Positions 48,680-57,718 of a stretch of DNA of 64,000 nt are shown piece by piece. The notes under the pieces are model-generated. The model did no database searches. It was not told the DNA's origin and saw only the letters and a list, made by a program, of their open reading frames with translations. The stretch is from Bacillus_I endophytica_A (GTDB taxonomy: Bacteria > Bacillota > Bacilli > Bacillales > Bacillaceae_H). Position 1 is the first letter of the stretch. Each line of letters begins with the position of its first letter. Made by a program: the position numbers and the translations under genes. The stretch lies in assembly GCF_026790145.1 (NCBI RefSeq), contig NZ_JALAMS010000003.1, positions 310,001 to 374,000 of the forward strand. The letters are read 5' to 3'.

Positions 48680-49684
48680 ATGAATCTGAGCACACCTCTT
48701 CAAAGAAGTCTTGGCCTTTTTTTGCTCATTCTCTTGTTAATACTTTGTATGTGTTTAAGTGTTTTAATGGGTTATACGAATACAGGAATACATACTGTTA
48801 TAAATGCCGTATCGCATTTTAACGGTTCTAATGAGCAAATTGTCGTAAGGACTGTGCGAATCCCAAGAGCTTTAATTGCAACGGCAATAGGGAGCAGCTT
48901 AGCTATCTCTGGTTTGCTCTTGCAAGCCTTAACTAAAAACCCGCTCGCTTCTCCAGATATTATTGGTTTTAATGCAGGAGCAAGTTTTTTCATTGTGATA
49001 GGACTTATGCTTTTTTCTATCAATTCCTTACAAGGATTTACTTGGCTTGCTTTTTTAGGAGCTGCTTTTTCAGGCGTTGTCGTTTACTTGCTTGCTTCAG
49101 CTGGGCGAGATGGTCTTACGCCAATGAAGCTTACATTAGCAGGGGCAGCAATCGCAGCAATGTTTGCTTCATTAACACAAGGTTTACTTGTTTTGGATGA
49201 ACAGGCTCTTGAACAGATGCTCTTCTGGTTGGCTGGTTCTGTACAAGGCCGTGATGTATCACTTTTACAAGCTGTTTTACCTTATCTTGTAGGAGCAACA
49301 GCTGTCTCCTTATTTCTAGGAGGAAAATTAAATACACTAGCAATGGGTGAAGAGGTAGCTCTTGGACTTGGTCAACGAACAGGAACTGTCAAACTAATAA
49401 CAGCAGTTGTGACCATTCTGTTAGCGGGAGGAGCAGTTGCTGTAGCAGGGCCAATTGGCTTTGTTGGCATTATTATTCCACAGCTTGCTCGTTTTGTGAT
49501 TGGAAATGATTATCGATGGCTCATTCCTTACAGCGGAGTGCTAGGAGCTGTGCTACTACTTCTAGCAGATATTGGAGCACGATATGTAATCATGCCAGAA
49601 GAAGTGCCTGTGGGAATTATGACAGCTATTTTGGGAACTCCTTTTTTCATATACATTGCGCGTAGAAAAGGAGAGATTTTATGA
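48680..49684 (+). CDS. yfiZ: Iron-siderophore ABC permease (FecCD), YfiZ-like
   Basis: This 334-residue permease has about nine to ten membrane segments. FecCD motifs are RIPRALIATAIGSSLAISGLLLQALTKNPLASPDIIGFNAGA and GPIGFVGIIIPQLARF, the cytoplasmic loop that contacts the ATPase. It pairs with the next permease, and their genes overlap by 4 bp. An AGGGGT site precedes the ATG. It should be induced under iron limitation through the upstream Fur box. Confidence 0.9.
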   Translation: MNLSTPLQRSLGLFLLILLLILCMCLSVLMGYTNTGIHTVINAVSHFNGSNEQIVVRTVRIPRALIATAIGSSLAISGLLLQALTKNPLASPDIIGFNAGASFFIVIGLMLFSINSLQGFTWLAFLGAAFSGVVVYLLASAGRDGLTPMKLTLAGAAIAAMFASLTQGLLVLDEQALEQMLFWLAGSVQGRDVSLLQAVLPYLVGATAVSLFLGGKLNTLAMGEEVALGLGQRTGTVKLITAVVTILLAGGAVAVAGPIGFVGIIIPQLARFVIGNDYRWLIPYSGVLGAVLLLLADIGARYVIMPEEVPVGIMTAILGTPFFIYIARRKGEIL

Positions 49685-50736
49685 ACAAATATACACCTTT
49701 TCGAATGCGTAATAGCTTTTCATTCTTAATAGATCGGAAATCATTAAATATTAATATTGTCTTTTTTGTCTTATTGTTGGGGAGCTCGATTGTTGTAATA
49801 GGGCTTGGAGAGCAGTTTATTTCCCCTTTAAAAGTTGTTGCTGTCTTGTTCGGGAATGGCGATCCTTTTTCAACGCTTATTGTGAACTCCTTTCGTCTAC
49901 CTCGAATTATTATTGCGATGCTTGTTGGCATTTGTTTAGCAATCGCAGGGGCAATTTTACAAGGAGTGGTAAAAAACCCTATAGCATCTCCTGATATCAT
50001 TGGGATTACAGGAGGAGCTGCTGCTGCCGTTGTGCTATTTTTGAATCTTTTTAGTACAGATAGTGGGACACTAACTGTGAGTATTGAGTGGCTTCCGCTT
50101 GCAGCATTTACTGGGGCCTGTATCATTTCTATTCTTCTTTACCTTTTTGCATGGCAAGGTGGAGTCTCACCCGTTCGAATGGTTCTTGTAGGTATTGGAA
50201 TGTGGGCTTTTACGAAAGCTGCAACAACACTTCTTCTTATTATGGGACCGATCCATCAACAAAGTCAGGCAAATATTTGGATTACAGGATCAGTATATGG
50301 AGCTTCATGGGAAGGAGTTCGGATTCTTTTTCCTATTACGCTTATTTTATTTTTTGTTACAATAGTGATGATTAGAATGATTAATATTCAAGAGTTTGGA
50401 GAAGACGTAGCAACTTCAGTTGGAAATCGTGTTCAACTCTCCCGCTTTTTCCTACTGCTTGTAAGCACAGCGTTAACAGGAAGCGCCGTTGCTTTTGGTG
50501 GGGGGATTAGTTTTGTCGGTTTATTAGCTCCACATATTGCAAGAAGACTTGTAGGATCATCATTTGGGGCATTACTTCCACTAAGTGCTTTTATTGGAGC
50601 AATTTTAGTTTTGATTTCAGATACGATTGGAAGAGTTGTATTTCTTCCATTAGAGATACCAGCCGGAGTCTTTACGGCAGCTGTCGGAGCTCCTTATTTT
50701 ATTTTTTTACTCTACAAACAGCGCAATGTAGGATAG
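49681..50736 (+). CDS. yfhA: Iron-siderophore ABC permease (FecCD), YfhA-like
   Basis: The 351-residue second permease half has an N-terminal cytoplasmic stretch of about 20 residues, then FecCD motifs RLPRIIIAMLVGICLAIAGAILQGVVKNPIASPDIIG and GGGISFVGLLAPHIARRLVGS. It forms the channel with the preceding protein. Its start lies four bases inside the previous gene. Confidence 0.9.
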   Translation: MNKYTPFRMRNSFSFLIDRKSLNINIVFFVLLLGSSIVVIGLGEQFISPLKVVAVLFGNGDPFSTLIVNSFRLPRIIIAMLVGICLAIAGAILQGVVKNPIASPDIIGITGGAAAAVVLFLNLFSTDSGTLTVSIEWLPLAAFTGACIISILLYLFAWQGGVSPVRMVLVGIGMWAFTKAATTLLLIMGPIHQQSQANIWITGSVYGASWEGVRILFPITLILFFVTIVMIRMINIQEFGEDVATSVGNRVQLSRFFLLLVSTALTGSAVAFGGGISFVGLLAPHIARRLVGSSFGALLPLSAFIGAILVLISDTIGRVVFLPLEIPAGVFTAAVGAPYFIFLLYKQRNVG

Positions 50737-50803
50737 GGAAACAGAAGTTTATGGAGTGTATAAATGAGAAAAGAAAATTTCTGTTGAAGGAGCGTTAGCA
50801 CAT

Positions 50804-51634
50804 ATGAAGGCAATGGAAACAAAAGATTTAACATTAGGATATGGAGAAACGGTTATTATTGACGAACTGAACTTGGAAATTCCTAAAGGAGAGATAACCG
50901 TTTTTATTGGGGGAAATGGTTGTGGAAAATCAACGTTGCTTCGTTCAATGGCACGTTTGCTAAAACCGCAGCAAGGCTCTGTTGTACTTGAGGGAGAAAT
51001 GATGAGCAAAATTGCTACAAAAGAAGTAGCTAAAAAGCTTGCGATTTTACCACAGGGCCCTGTAGCTCCAGAAGGACTTACTGTGTTACAACTTGTAAAA
51101 CAAGGTCGTTATCCTTACCAAAACTGGTTGAAACAGTGGTCTGAAGAAGATGAGAGAAAAGTTCAGAATGCGCTTGAATCAACAGGGATGAGCGCTCTTG
51201 CGGATCGCCACGTTGATTCCCTTTCAGGTGGTCAACGTCAAAGAGCATGGATTGCTATGACGCTTGCTCAAGATACAGAAATTATTTTGCTTGATGAACC
51301 AACAACATATCTAGATATGACACACCAAATTGAAATTTTAGATTTGCTATTTGATTTAAATGAGAAAGAACAGCGCACGATTGTAATGGTACTTCATGAT
51401 CTGAACCTTGCCTGTCGTTATGCACACCATATTGTAGCTATTCGTGATAAAAAAGTATACGCACAAGGGCGTCCAGAAGATATTGTAAGCTGTGAACTTG
51501 TAAAGAACGTTTTTGAAATGAGCTGTCAAGTAACGGTTGACCCGCTCTTTGGAACGCCTCTTTGTATTCCACATGGAAAAGGAAGATGTATTGTTCAGCA
51601 AGTAACAAAAAATCAAAATGCAGACGTTGGATAA
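50804..51634 (+). CDS. yusV: Iron-siderophore ABC transporter ATPase, YusV-like
   Basis: The 276-residue ATPase has Walker A GGNGCGKST, the signature LSGGQRQRAWIAMTLAQ, Walker B IILLDEPTTYLDM and switch His in VLHDLNLACRYA. It matches FecE/FhuC-type proteins. In B. subtilis YusV serves several siderophore transporters, including YfiYZ-YfhA; here it is in the same operon as the permeases. A GAAGGAGCG site precedes the ATG. Confidence 0.92.
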   Translation: MKAMETKDLTLGYGETVIIDELNLEIPKGEITVFIGGNGCGKSTLLRSMARLLKPQQGSVVLEGEMMSKIATKEVAKKLAILPQGPVAPEGLTVLQLVKQGRYPYQNWLKQWSEEDERKVQNALESTGMSALADRHVDSLSGGQRQRAWIAMTLAQDTEIILLDEPTTYLDMTHQIEILDLLFDLNEKEQRTIVMVLHDLNLACRYAHHIVAIRDKKVYAQGRPEDIVSCELVKNVFEMSCQVTVDPLFGTPLCIPHGKGRCIVQQVTKNQNADVG

Positions 51635-51680
51635 CAAGCAAGCGGTAAAGGGAAACCTTTAAAAGCTTGGAGGGATAATA

Positions 51681-51935
51681 ATGAAAGAAGAGTTCCAAGG
51701 TCAATTTTCAGCATTAATTGAAAAATATACAGAGCTTATGCTTGGAGATACATCAGAAGAACTTCAAGAAAAAATCAAAATGTGGGCTCTGTATACCCAT
51801 ATCTCTAAAACGATGCCACCTCTTGCTAAACATTGGAACAGTCAGTATCCAGACGCAAAGAAAGAAATGATTGATCTTGTGCGAGATATTAAAGAACTGA
51901 ACGAGAGATATCGGGAAAATCAAAAAAAGGCTTGA
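51681..51935 (+). CDS. yusU: YusU (DUF2573) protein
   Basis: This 84-residue soluble, mostly helical protein resembles B. subtilis YusU (MKEEFQGQFSALIEKYTELMLGD). Function is unknown. It follows yusV after 46 bp, with an AGCTTGGAGGG site, and ends at a terminator. The yusV-yusU order is the same in B. subtilis. Confidence 0.8.
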   Translation: MKEEFQGQFSALIEKYTELMLGDTSEELQEKIKMWALYTHISKTMPPLAKHWNSQYPDAKKEMIDLVRDIKELNERYRENQKKA

Positions 51936-51957
51936 TACTTTAGTATCAAGCTTTTTT
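51922..51957. terminator. Bidirectional terminator after yusU
   Basis: AAAGGCTTGATACT and AGTATCAAGCTTT pair around TT, with long A- and T-runs outside. It overlaps the last codons of yusU and closes the convergent coat genes. Confidence 0.9.
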
Positions 51958-52277
51958 TAATGAGTTGGAAATTGATTCATATATCCTTGGAATTGTTCAT
52001 AGCTTTGCTGAAGTTTATTTGAATCCTGAGCCTCAATACCGTAAAATCCCTTTTTAAACATAAGATTATAAATCTCACGCTGACAGTCTTGTGATTCGTT
52101 AAAGATTGCTGAAATCTCTTGATATAGTTCATCATGACTAAATTCATTAAGAGCCGTGCAATATGAAACTGTCATATATTTCTCAGTTGAAAGGATGTCT
52201 GTAATAAAATCAAGATCATTCATTGCAGACGTTTTGTTAATTGGTAATTCTGGATTTTTGATTTTCTGATCAACCAT
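51957..52277 (-). CDS. yusN: CotF-like spore coat protein, YusN type
   Basis: The 106-residue helical protein contains a coat F domain: NDLDFITDILSTEKYMTVSYCTALNEFSHDELYQEISAIF, then CQREIYNLMFKKGFYGIEAQD. YusN is a predicted spore coat protein in B. subtilis and also lies between yusM and the yusU/yusV genes. An AAAGGAGAAAT site precedes the ATG. It forms a pair with the next gene. Confidence 0.8.
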   Translation of the reverse strand: MVDQKIKNPELPINKTSAMNDLDFITDILSTEKYMTVSYCTALNEFSHDELYQEISAIFNESQDCQREIYNLMFKKGFYGIEAQDSNKLQQSYEQFQGYMNQFPTH

Positions 52278-52291
52278 CGTTTATTTCTCCT

Positions 52292-52564
52292 TTACTGTAA
52301 AGTTTGCTGTGATTGTGTATTTTCGAGATGAGGTAAGATTCTTTCATAATGGCGCTGATGCATTTTACATACTTTTTCTATTTCTTGTGCAATCTCTGCA
52401 TCTTGACATTGAGAAGCAAAGAAATGTGCTTTTTTCATTGCTACTAAGTTCCACGTTAACATATCTGCAATATAAAGAGCGTCTTTTGTAGAAATGACTT
52501 TTGGTGGTTCCATAAACATTGGTTGTGATTGATTTGTACTTTGTTCATTCATTTCATTTTGCAT
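52292..52564 (-). CDS. Small CotF-related spore coat protein
   Basis: This 90-residue protein has a polar Gln- and Met-rich N-terminus, then two helices: VISTKDALYIADMLTWNLVAMKKAHFFASQCQD and AQEIEKVCKMHQRHYERILPHL. This two-helix pattern is that of short CotF/YraG-like spore coat proteins. It lies 14 bp upstream of yusN in one unit, behind a strong TAAGGAGGGG site. Confidence 0.7.
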   Translation of the reverse strand: MQNEMNEQSTNQSQPMFMEPPKVISTKDALYIADMLTWNLVAMKKAHFFASQCQDAEIAQEIEKVCKMHQRHYERILPHLENTQSQQTLQ

Positions 52565-52879
52565 AAAAACCCCTCCTTAAGACCAAAAAATTCTCCTTTA
52601 TTTTGGCTTCTTTAGGATGTTCCTATTCACCGGAAATTTCATATTATATAGCATAAATATATGTTTGAATGAAAAGGAAAAAAGACCTGAGTAAATGAGC
52701 CTACTTTTTGAAAAAATGTTTGTCTTTTTTTTTAGGGAGGGTAAATTTCCAGTACGTTACCCTTTACACATAGAAACATTTAAAGATATTCAATCTAGCT
52801 CTGATGGTCTACTGCTGTTTTAAAGGAATGAAATCATTTAAGTAGCATTAAATGTTATTTAATCAAGGGGGAGAAAGAA
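52565..52879. other. Gene-free interval between the coat genes and fadM
   Basis: About 315 bp contain no supported gene. The left part must hold the promoter of the coat genes; I could not fix a convincing sigma-E or sigma-K site. A weak sigma-A candidate for fadM is TTTACA at 52763-52768 with GATATT at 52785-52790. No FadR-like palindrome is visible here. Confidence 0.4.
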
Positions 52880-53797
52880 ATGGAACAAGCAATGCGAGGT
52901 TTTTTTCTATATTTATCCAGGAATAAAACGCTTACAAAAGTAGCTAAAAAGTATGGTTTACAATTTGGAGCTAAACGATTTGTAGCAGGGGATACAATTA
53001 ATTTAGCAGTGGATGTTATTAGAGGGTTAAATAATAAAGGATTGGACGTTACGATTGATTATCTTGGTGAGTTTATCGAAAGTGAAGAAGAAGCAATGGA
53101 AATGACAAATCAGTGCATTGAAGCAATACAAGCAATCGGACGTGAAAGTATAGAGTCACAGCTCTCTCTTAAGCTCACATCACTTGGACTTGATTTGTCT
53201 TCAGATATAGCAATACAAAATATGAAGCGTATTTTAGATGAAGCAGAGGCAAACGGTGTGTTTGTAACAATTGATATGGAAGATTATTCACGCTGTGAGA
53301 AAACGCTTAGAATCTTCAAAGAACTTAAAACAAAGTATGATAATATTGGAACAGTGATTCAAGCATATTTGCGCCGGACAGAAAATGATATGAAAGAACT
53401 TGATGCATACGAGCCAAATTTGCGTCTTGTTAAAGGGGCATACAAGGAACCAAAAGAAGTAGTTTTCCCAAAAAAGCAGGATGTTGATGAGAATTTTAAG
53501 AAGATTATTGAAATGCATATGCTTAATGGTCATTATACAGCTGTTGCAACACATGATGACAAGATCATCGAATACACAAAAAATCTAGTTTTAAAACATA
53601 ACATCCCAAAGGAACAGTTTGAGTTTCAAATGCTGTATGGGATTCGAACTGAAAAGCAGGAAGAGCTTGTGAAAGATGGGTACAGAATGAGGGTGTATGT
53701 TCCTTATGGGACAGATTGGTATGGCTATTTTATGAGAAGACTAGCAGAGCGTCCTGCAAACGTAGCTTTTGTTTTAAAAGGAATGAGCAAAAAGTAG
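52880..53797 (+). CDS. fadM: Proline dehydrogenase family protein FadM (YusM)
   Basis: The 305-residue protein is a monofunctional, FAD-dependent PRODH-type barrel. It has DVTIDYLGEF, VTIDMEDY, the AYLRRTE strand, RLVKGAYKEP and near the C-terminus LYGIRTEKQ followed by RVYVPYGTDWYGYFMRRLAERP, the substrate-binding region. PRODH oxidises proline to pyrroline-5-carboxylate. In B. subtilis yusM sits next to the fadNAE operon and is called fadM. Its role there is less clear than that of the other fad genes. An AAGGGGGAGAA site precedes the ATG. Confidence 0.88.
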   Translation: MEQAMRGFFLYLSRNKTLTKVAKKYGLQFGAKRFVAGDTINLAVDVIRGLNNKGLDVTIDYLGEFIESEEEAMEMTNQCIEAIQAIGRESIESQLSLKLTSLGLDLSSDIAIQNMKRILDEAEANGVFVTIDMEDYSRCEKTLRIFKELKTKYDNIGTVIQAYLRRTENDMKELDAYEPNLRLVKGAYKEPKEVVFPKKQDVDENFKKIIEMHMLNGHYTAVATHDDKIIEYTKNLVLKHNIPKEQFEFQMLYGIRTEKQEELVKDGYRMRVYVPYGTDWYGYFMRRLAERPANVAFVLKGMSKK

Positions 53798-53833
53798 AAA
53801 AAGACTTGCTACTATTTTAGCAAGTCTTTTTAT
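53798..53833. terminator. Bidirectional terminator between fadM and yuzL
   Basis: AAAAAGACTTGCTA and TAGCAAGTCTTTTT form a 14-bp perfect stem around CTATTT. Confidence 0.9.
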
Positions 53834-53835
53834 CG

Positions 53836-53982
53836 TTAATGTCCTTGGGTATTTTCTTGTTTGTACTGTTGATTTTGTGATTTTTGTTTTCCCGTATTAT
53901 CTCTTCCATGAGGACCTGCATTTCCTTTCACACTTGCAGCGCTTACGCCATTTCGAGACGGATTTTTTTGCAAACGTGCCAT
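53836..53982 (-). CDS. yuzL: YuzL family small protein
   Basis: This 48-residue frame begins MARLQKNPSRNGVSAASVKG, continues NAGPHGRDNTGK and ends in a Gln/Asn-rich tail, QNQQYKQENTQGH. It matches the short, basic YuzL family known from Bacillus genomes near yusM and yusN. Composition is reminiscent of minor small acid-soluble spore proteins, but function is unknown. A GGGAGGTGG site is seven bases upstream of ATG 53982. It lies between fadM and fadN on the opposite strand. Confidence 0.82.
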   Translation of the reverse strand: MARLQKNPSRNGVSAASVKGNAGPHGRDNTGKQKSQNQQYKQENTQGH

Positions 53983-54110
53983 CGCATAACCACCTCCCTT
54001 TTTTAACATAACCTGAAAAAAGCAAAATAACCAAATGATTAGTATTGAGAAAATTCTAAAAATAATATATATTAAAAGAAGGGTAAATAAGGCGTTTTTT
54101 AGCCATAAAA

Positions 54111-54128
54111 TGAATGGTTATTCATTCA
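54111..54128. promoter_or_regulatory. FadR operator upstream of fadN
   Basis: TGAATGGTTATTCATTCA agrees with the Bacillus FadR consensus TGAATGAMTANTCATTCA at all but one position. It ends 22 bp before the fadN start. Long-chain acyl-CoA would release FadR and switch on beta-oxidation. Confidence 0.88.
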
Positions 54129-54150
54129 ATAGAGTTTGGAGGGAATTTAT

Positions 54151-56508
54151 ATGGTGAAAACGATCCGAAAAGCAGCTGTCATTGGTTCAGGTGTAATGGG
54201 TTCAGGGATTGCTGCTTTACTTGCAAACGTAGGTATTCAAACACTCCTCTTAGACGTCGTGCCAAACGAGCTCACAGAAGCTGAAAAGAAGAAAGGATTA
54301 TCTAAAGATGATGATGAAGTGCGAAACAGACTAGCGAAAACATCGTTAGAGCAATCTTTAAAAAGAAAGCCAGCTCCTCTTACGTCAAAGAAAAACATCG
54401 ACTTTATAACGATTGGAAATACTGAAGACCATTGGAATGAATTAAAAACATGTGATTGGATTGTTGAAGTTGTCGTAGAGAATTTACAAGTGAAGAAACA
54501 AGTGCTTCAAAACATTGATAGAGTGAGAAAGAAAGGAAGCATTGTAAGTTCTAACACATCAGGAATCTCTGTTCATGCCATGTCGGAGGAATGCTCACAA
54601 GATTTTAAAGAGCATTTTCTAGGCACTCATTTTTTTAACCCACCTCGCTACCTCAAACTACTAGAAATTATCCCAACAAAAGAGACAAAATCAGCTATTG
54701 CTCAATATATGAAAAACTTTGGTGAAGAAGTATTAGGTAAGAAAGTAGTGTTTGCCAAAGACACGCCAAACTTTATTGCCAATAGAATTGGCACATATGG
54801 ATTGCTTGTAACAGTAAGAGAGATGAACAAAAGTCAGTTAAATGTTGGAGAAGTCGATTCTCTAACAGGGCCTCTTATTGGAAGACCAAAAAGCGCAACA
54901 TTTCGAACGCTCGATGTTGTTGGATTAGATACATTTGCTCACGTTGCACATAATGTATTTCAGCATGTAGAGGGAGAAGAAAGAGAGCTTTTTACCATTC
55001 CACCTTTTATGGAAGCGATGTTAGAAAAGGGCTTGTATGGAAGCAAAGCAGGAAAGGGTTTTTATAAAAAGGAAGGAAAAGAAATTCTTCAATTAAATAC
55101 TGATACACTTCAATATGAACCACGTCAAAAGTTCCTGCTGACAGATAAAAGTAAAGGCAAGAAGAAAGATATGAAAGCGCTTTTATACTCGTCGAACAGA
55201 GAAGATCAATTTCTATGGAACATCATTAGCCCTGTATTACTTTACTCTGCCCATCTTGTGTCACAGATTGCTGACAATATTATTGATATTGATGAAGCAA
55301 TGCGAGCTGGGTTTGGATGGAAGAAAGGACCATTTGAGCTATGGGATGAGCTTGGTGTAGAAGAGACCGTCACCAAAATGAAAAACGAAGAAAAAACGGT
55401 TCCAAGCTGGGTTGAAGAAATGCTTGAAAGTGGATTCACTACCTTCTATAAGCAAACCCCTGAAGCTCTATTCTATTTTAAAGAGAGTGAGTACAAAGTA
55501 AAAGAAAGAGAGGAAAAAAGGATTCATCTAGCGAGTCTTGAAAAAACAAACGTACTTCAAAAAAATAGCGGTGCTTCTTTACTCGATATGGGGGACGATG
55601 TGCTTTGTTTACAATTTACATCACCGAACAATGCAATTGGTCTTGATATTATCGACATGATCCACAAAGGTATTAATGAAGCAGAGCGAAATTATAAAGG
55701 GCTCATTATTGGAAATCAAGGGAAAAACTTCTGTGTTGGCGCCAATCTTGCCATGATGCTAATGGAAGCACAGGACGATAACTATGAAGAAATTGATTTT
55801 GTTATCTCCAAATTTCAAGGAGCAATGCAGCATATCAAATATAGCCTTGTACCTGTTGTAACTGCTCCATTTTCCATGACACTTGGTGGAGGAGCGGAAG
55901 TTTGTTTGCCTTCTGCCCATATTCAAGCTGCAAGTGAAACATATATGGGACTTGTAGAAGGCGGAGTTGGTCTTATTCCTGGCGGAGGAGGAAGTCAAAA
56001 CCTTTATCAAAAAGTTCTTTCTCAAAGTGGGAGCGGGACAGATCTTTTAAAAGTAGCTTCACACGTTTTCGAAACGATTGCGATGGCAAAAGTTTCGACT
56101 TCTGCTCGTGAAGCAGGGGAGCTTGGTTTTTTAAATCCACAAGATAAAATCACGCAAAATGAAGAATTCCTACTCTATGATGCAAAGCAAGCAGTCATTC
56201 ATCTTTCTTCTGATTATCGTGCGCCTGTACAGCAAAAGATTCCGGTTGTTGGAGAGAGCGGTTATGCGACGCTTTTGCTTGGAGCGCAAAGCATGAAATA
56301 CTCTGGATATATTTCTGATCATGATTTGAAAATTGCTAAAAAGCTTGCTTTTGTGATCGCTGGTGGGAGACTACCTTTTGGTACAAAAGTTGATGAACAA
56401 TACTTATTAGATTTAGAGCGTGAAGCTTTTTTAAGCCTGATTGGGGAGCTAAAGTCACAGGAGAGAATGCAGCATATGCTTTTGAAAGGCAAACCATTGC
56501 GTAATTAG
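54151..56508 (+). CDS. fadN: 3-hydroxyacyl-CoA dehydrogenase / enoyl-CoA hydratase FadN
   Basis: The 785-residue bifunctional enzyme carries out the middle steps of beta-oxidation. An NAD-binding domain starts with KAAVIGSGVMGSGIAALLANVG. The dehydrogenase part has the conserved GTHFFNPPRYLKLLEIIP and DTPNFIANRIG. A C-terminal hydratase-like domain has IGNQGKNFCVGANLAMM and GGGAEVCLPSAHIQAASETYMGLVEGGVGLIPGGGG. This order, dehydrogenase before hydratase, is the B. subtilis FadN type. The ATG at 54151 has a TGGAGGG site; an upstream TTG in the same frame is rejected. Confidence 0.95.
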   Translation: MVKTIRKAAVIGSGVMGSGIAALLANVGIQTLLLDVVPNELTEAEKKKGLSKDDDEVRNRLAKTSLEQSLKRKPAPLTSKKNIDFITIGNTEDHWNELKTCDWIVEVVVENLQVKKQVLQNIDRVRKKGSIVSSNTSGISVHAMSEECSQDFKEHFLGTHFFNPPRYLKLLEIIPTKETKSAIAQYMKNFGEEVLGKKVVFAKDTPNFIANRIGTYGLLVTVREMNKSQLNVGEVDSLTGPLIGRPKSATFRTLDVVGLDTFAHVAHNVFQHVEGEERELFTIPPFMEAMLEKGLYGSKAGKGFYKKEGKEILQLNTDTLQYEPRQKFLLTDKSKGKKKDMKALLYSSNREDQFLWNIISPVLLYSAHLVSQIADNIIDIDEAMRAGFGWKKGPFELWDELGVEETVTKMKNEEKTVPSWVEEMLESGFTTFYKQTPEALFYFKESEYKVKEREEKRIHLASLEKTNVLQKNSGASLLDMGDDVLCLQFTSPNNAIGLDIIDMIHKGINEAERNYKGLIIGNQGKNFCVGANLAMMLMEAQDDNYEEIDFVISKFQGAMQHIKYSLVPVVTAPFSMTLGGGAEVCLPSAHIQAASETYMGLVEGGVGLIPGGGGSQNLYQKVLSQSGSGTDLLKVASHVFETIAMAKVSTSAREAGELGFLNPQDKITQNEEFLLYDAKQAVIHLSSDYRAPVQQKIPVVGESGYATLLLGAQSMKYSGYISDHDLKIAKKLAFVIAGGRLPFGTKVDEQYLLDLEREAFLSLIGELKSQERMQHMLLKGKPLRN

Positions 56509-56524
56509 AAGGGGGAGTAGGACT

Positions 56525-57703
56525 GTGAGAGAAGCAGTTATTGTAGCCGGAGCAAGAACACCTGTTGGAAAAGCGAAAAAAGGATCATTAGCAAACGTAA
56601 GACCTGATGACTTAGGGGCCCTTGCTGTGCAAGAAACGTTGAAAAGAGCAGGCGGGTATAGTGGTGAAATTGATGATCTCATTATCGGATGTTCGATTCC
56701 AGAAGCAGAGCAAGGGTTAAACTTAGCGCGAAACATTGGGGCTTTAGTAGGGTTACCGTACACAGTTCCAGCGGTTACGATCAATCGGTACTGCTCATCT
56801 GGATTACAAACGATTGCGTATGGTGCAGAGAGTATTATGCTTGGAAAAGCAAATGCAGTATTAGCAGGAGGCGTAGAATCAATGAGCCTTGTGCCGATGA
56901 TAGGGCATGTGACACGATTAAATGTTCGCCTGGCGGAAGAAAAACCGGAGTATTATATGGCAATGGGGCATACAGCTGAACGAGTTGCCGATAAGTATGG
57001 CATTAGCAGGGAAGATCAAGATGCCTTTGCTGTAAGAAGTCACCAAAAAGCAGCAAAAGCAATACAGGAAGGTAAATTTAAAGATGAAATAGTACCTGTT
57101 GAAGTACCGATAAGAACGGTGGATGAACATCATAAATGGCAAGAGAAGAAAGTGTTGTTTAGCAAAGATGAGGGAGTACGTCCTGGCACAACAATGGAAG
57201 CTCTTAGGCATCTTCGCCCAGCTTTCGCTCTGAATGGTTCAGTGACAGCAGGAAATGCTTCTCAAACAAGTGACGGAGGAGCAGCTGTCTTTTTGATGGA
57301 TCATGAAAAGGCGAAAGCAGAAGGTCTTAAACCAATGGCCAAATTCCGTTCATTTGCTGTTGGGGGAGTTCCGCCTGAAATAATGGGAGTCGGTCCTGTT
57401 GTTGCTATTCCAAAGGCTTTGAAGCAAGCTGGCCTGTCGTTGAGTGATATTGGGCTGTTTGAATTAAATGAAGCATTTGCATCACAAGCCATCCAGATTA
57501 TTAGAGAGCTAGGGATAGACGAGGAAAAAGTAAACGTAAATGGAGGAGCAATTGCGCTTGGTCATCCACTTGGATGTACAGGAACCAAACTAACTCTATC
57601 GCTTTTGCATGAGATGAAGCGAAGAGGAGAACAATTTGGCATTGTGACAATGTGCGTTGGCGGCGGCATGGGAGCAGCTGGGGTTTTCGAACTTTTAGCA
57701 TAA
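56525..57703 (+). CDS. fadA: Acetyl-CoA C-acyltransferase (thiolase) FadA
   Basis: Thiolase cleaves 3-ketoacyl-CoA, the last step of beta-oxidation. The 392-residue protein has the nucleophile Cys90 in NRYCSSGLQT, His347 in GGAIALGHPLGCTG and the second active Cys377 in TMCVGGGMG. It starts at GTG 56525, behind GAAGGGGGAG, 16 bp after fadN, and is followed by fadE after 15 bp. Confidence 0.96.
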   Translation: MREAVIVAGARTPVGKAKKGSLANVRPDDLGALAVQETLKRAGGYSGEIDDLIIGCSIPEAEQGLNLARNIGALVGLPYTVPAVTINRYCSSGLQTIAYGAESIMLGKANAVLAGGVESMSLVPMIGHVTRLNVRLAEEKPEYYMAMGHTAERVADKYGISREDQDAFAVRSHQKAAKAIQEGKFKDEIVPVEVPIRTVDEHHKWQEKKVLFSKDEGVRPGTTMEALRHLRPAFALNGSVTAGNASQTSDGGAAVFLMDHEKAKAEGLKPMAKFRSFAVGGVPPEIMGVGPVVAIPKALKQAGLSLSDIGLFELNEAFASQAIQIIRELGIDEEKVNVNGGAIALGHPLGCTGTKLTLSLLHEMKRRGEQFGIVTMCVGGGMGAAGVFELLA

Positions 57704-57718
57704 AAGGGAGGAAGAGTT

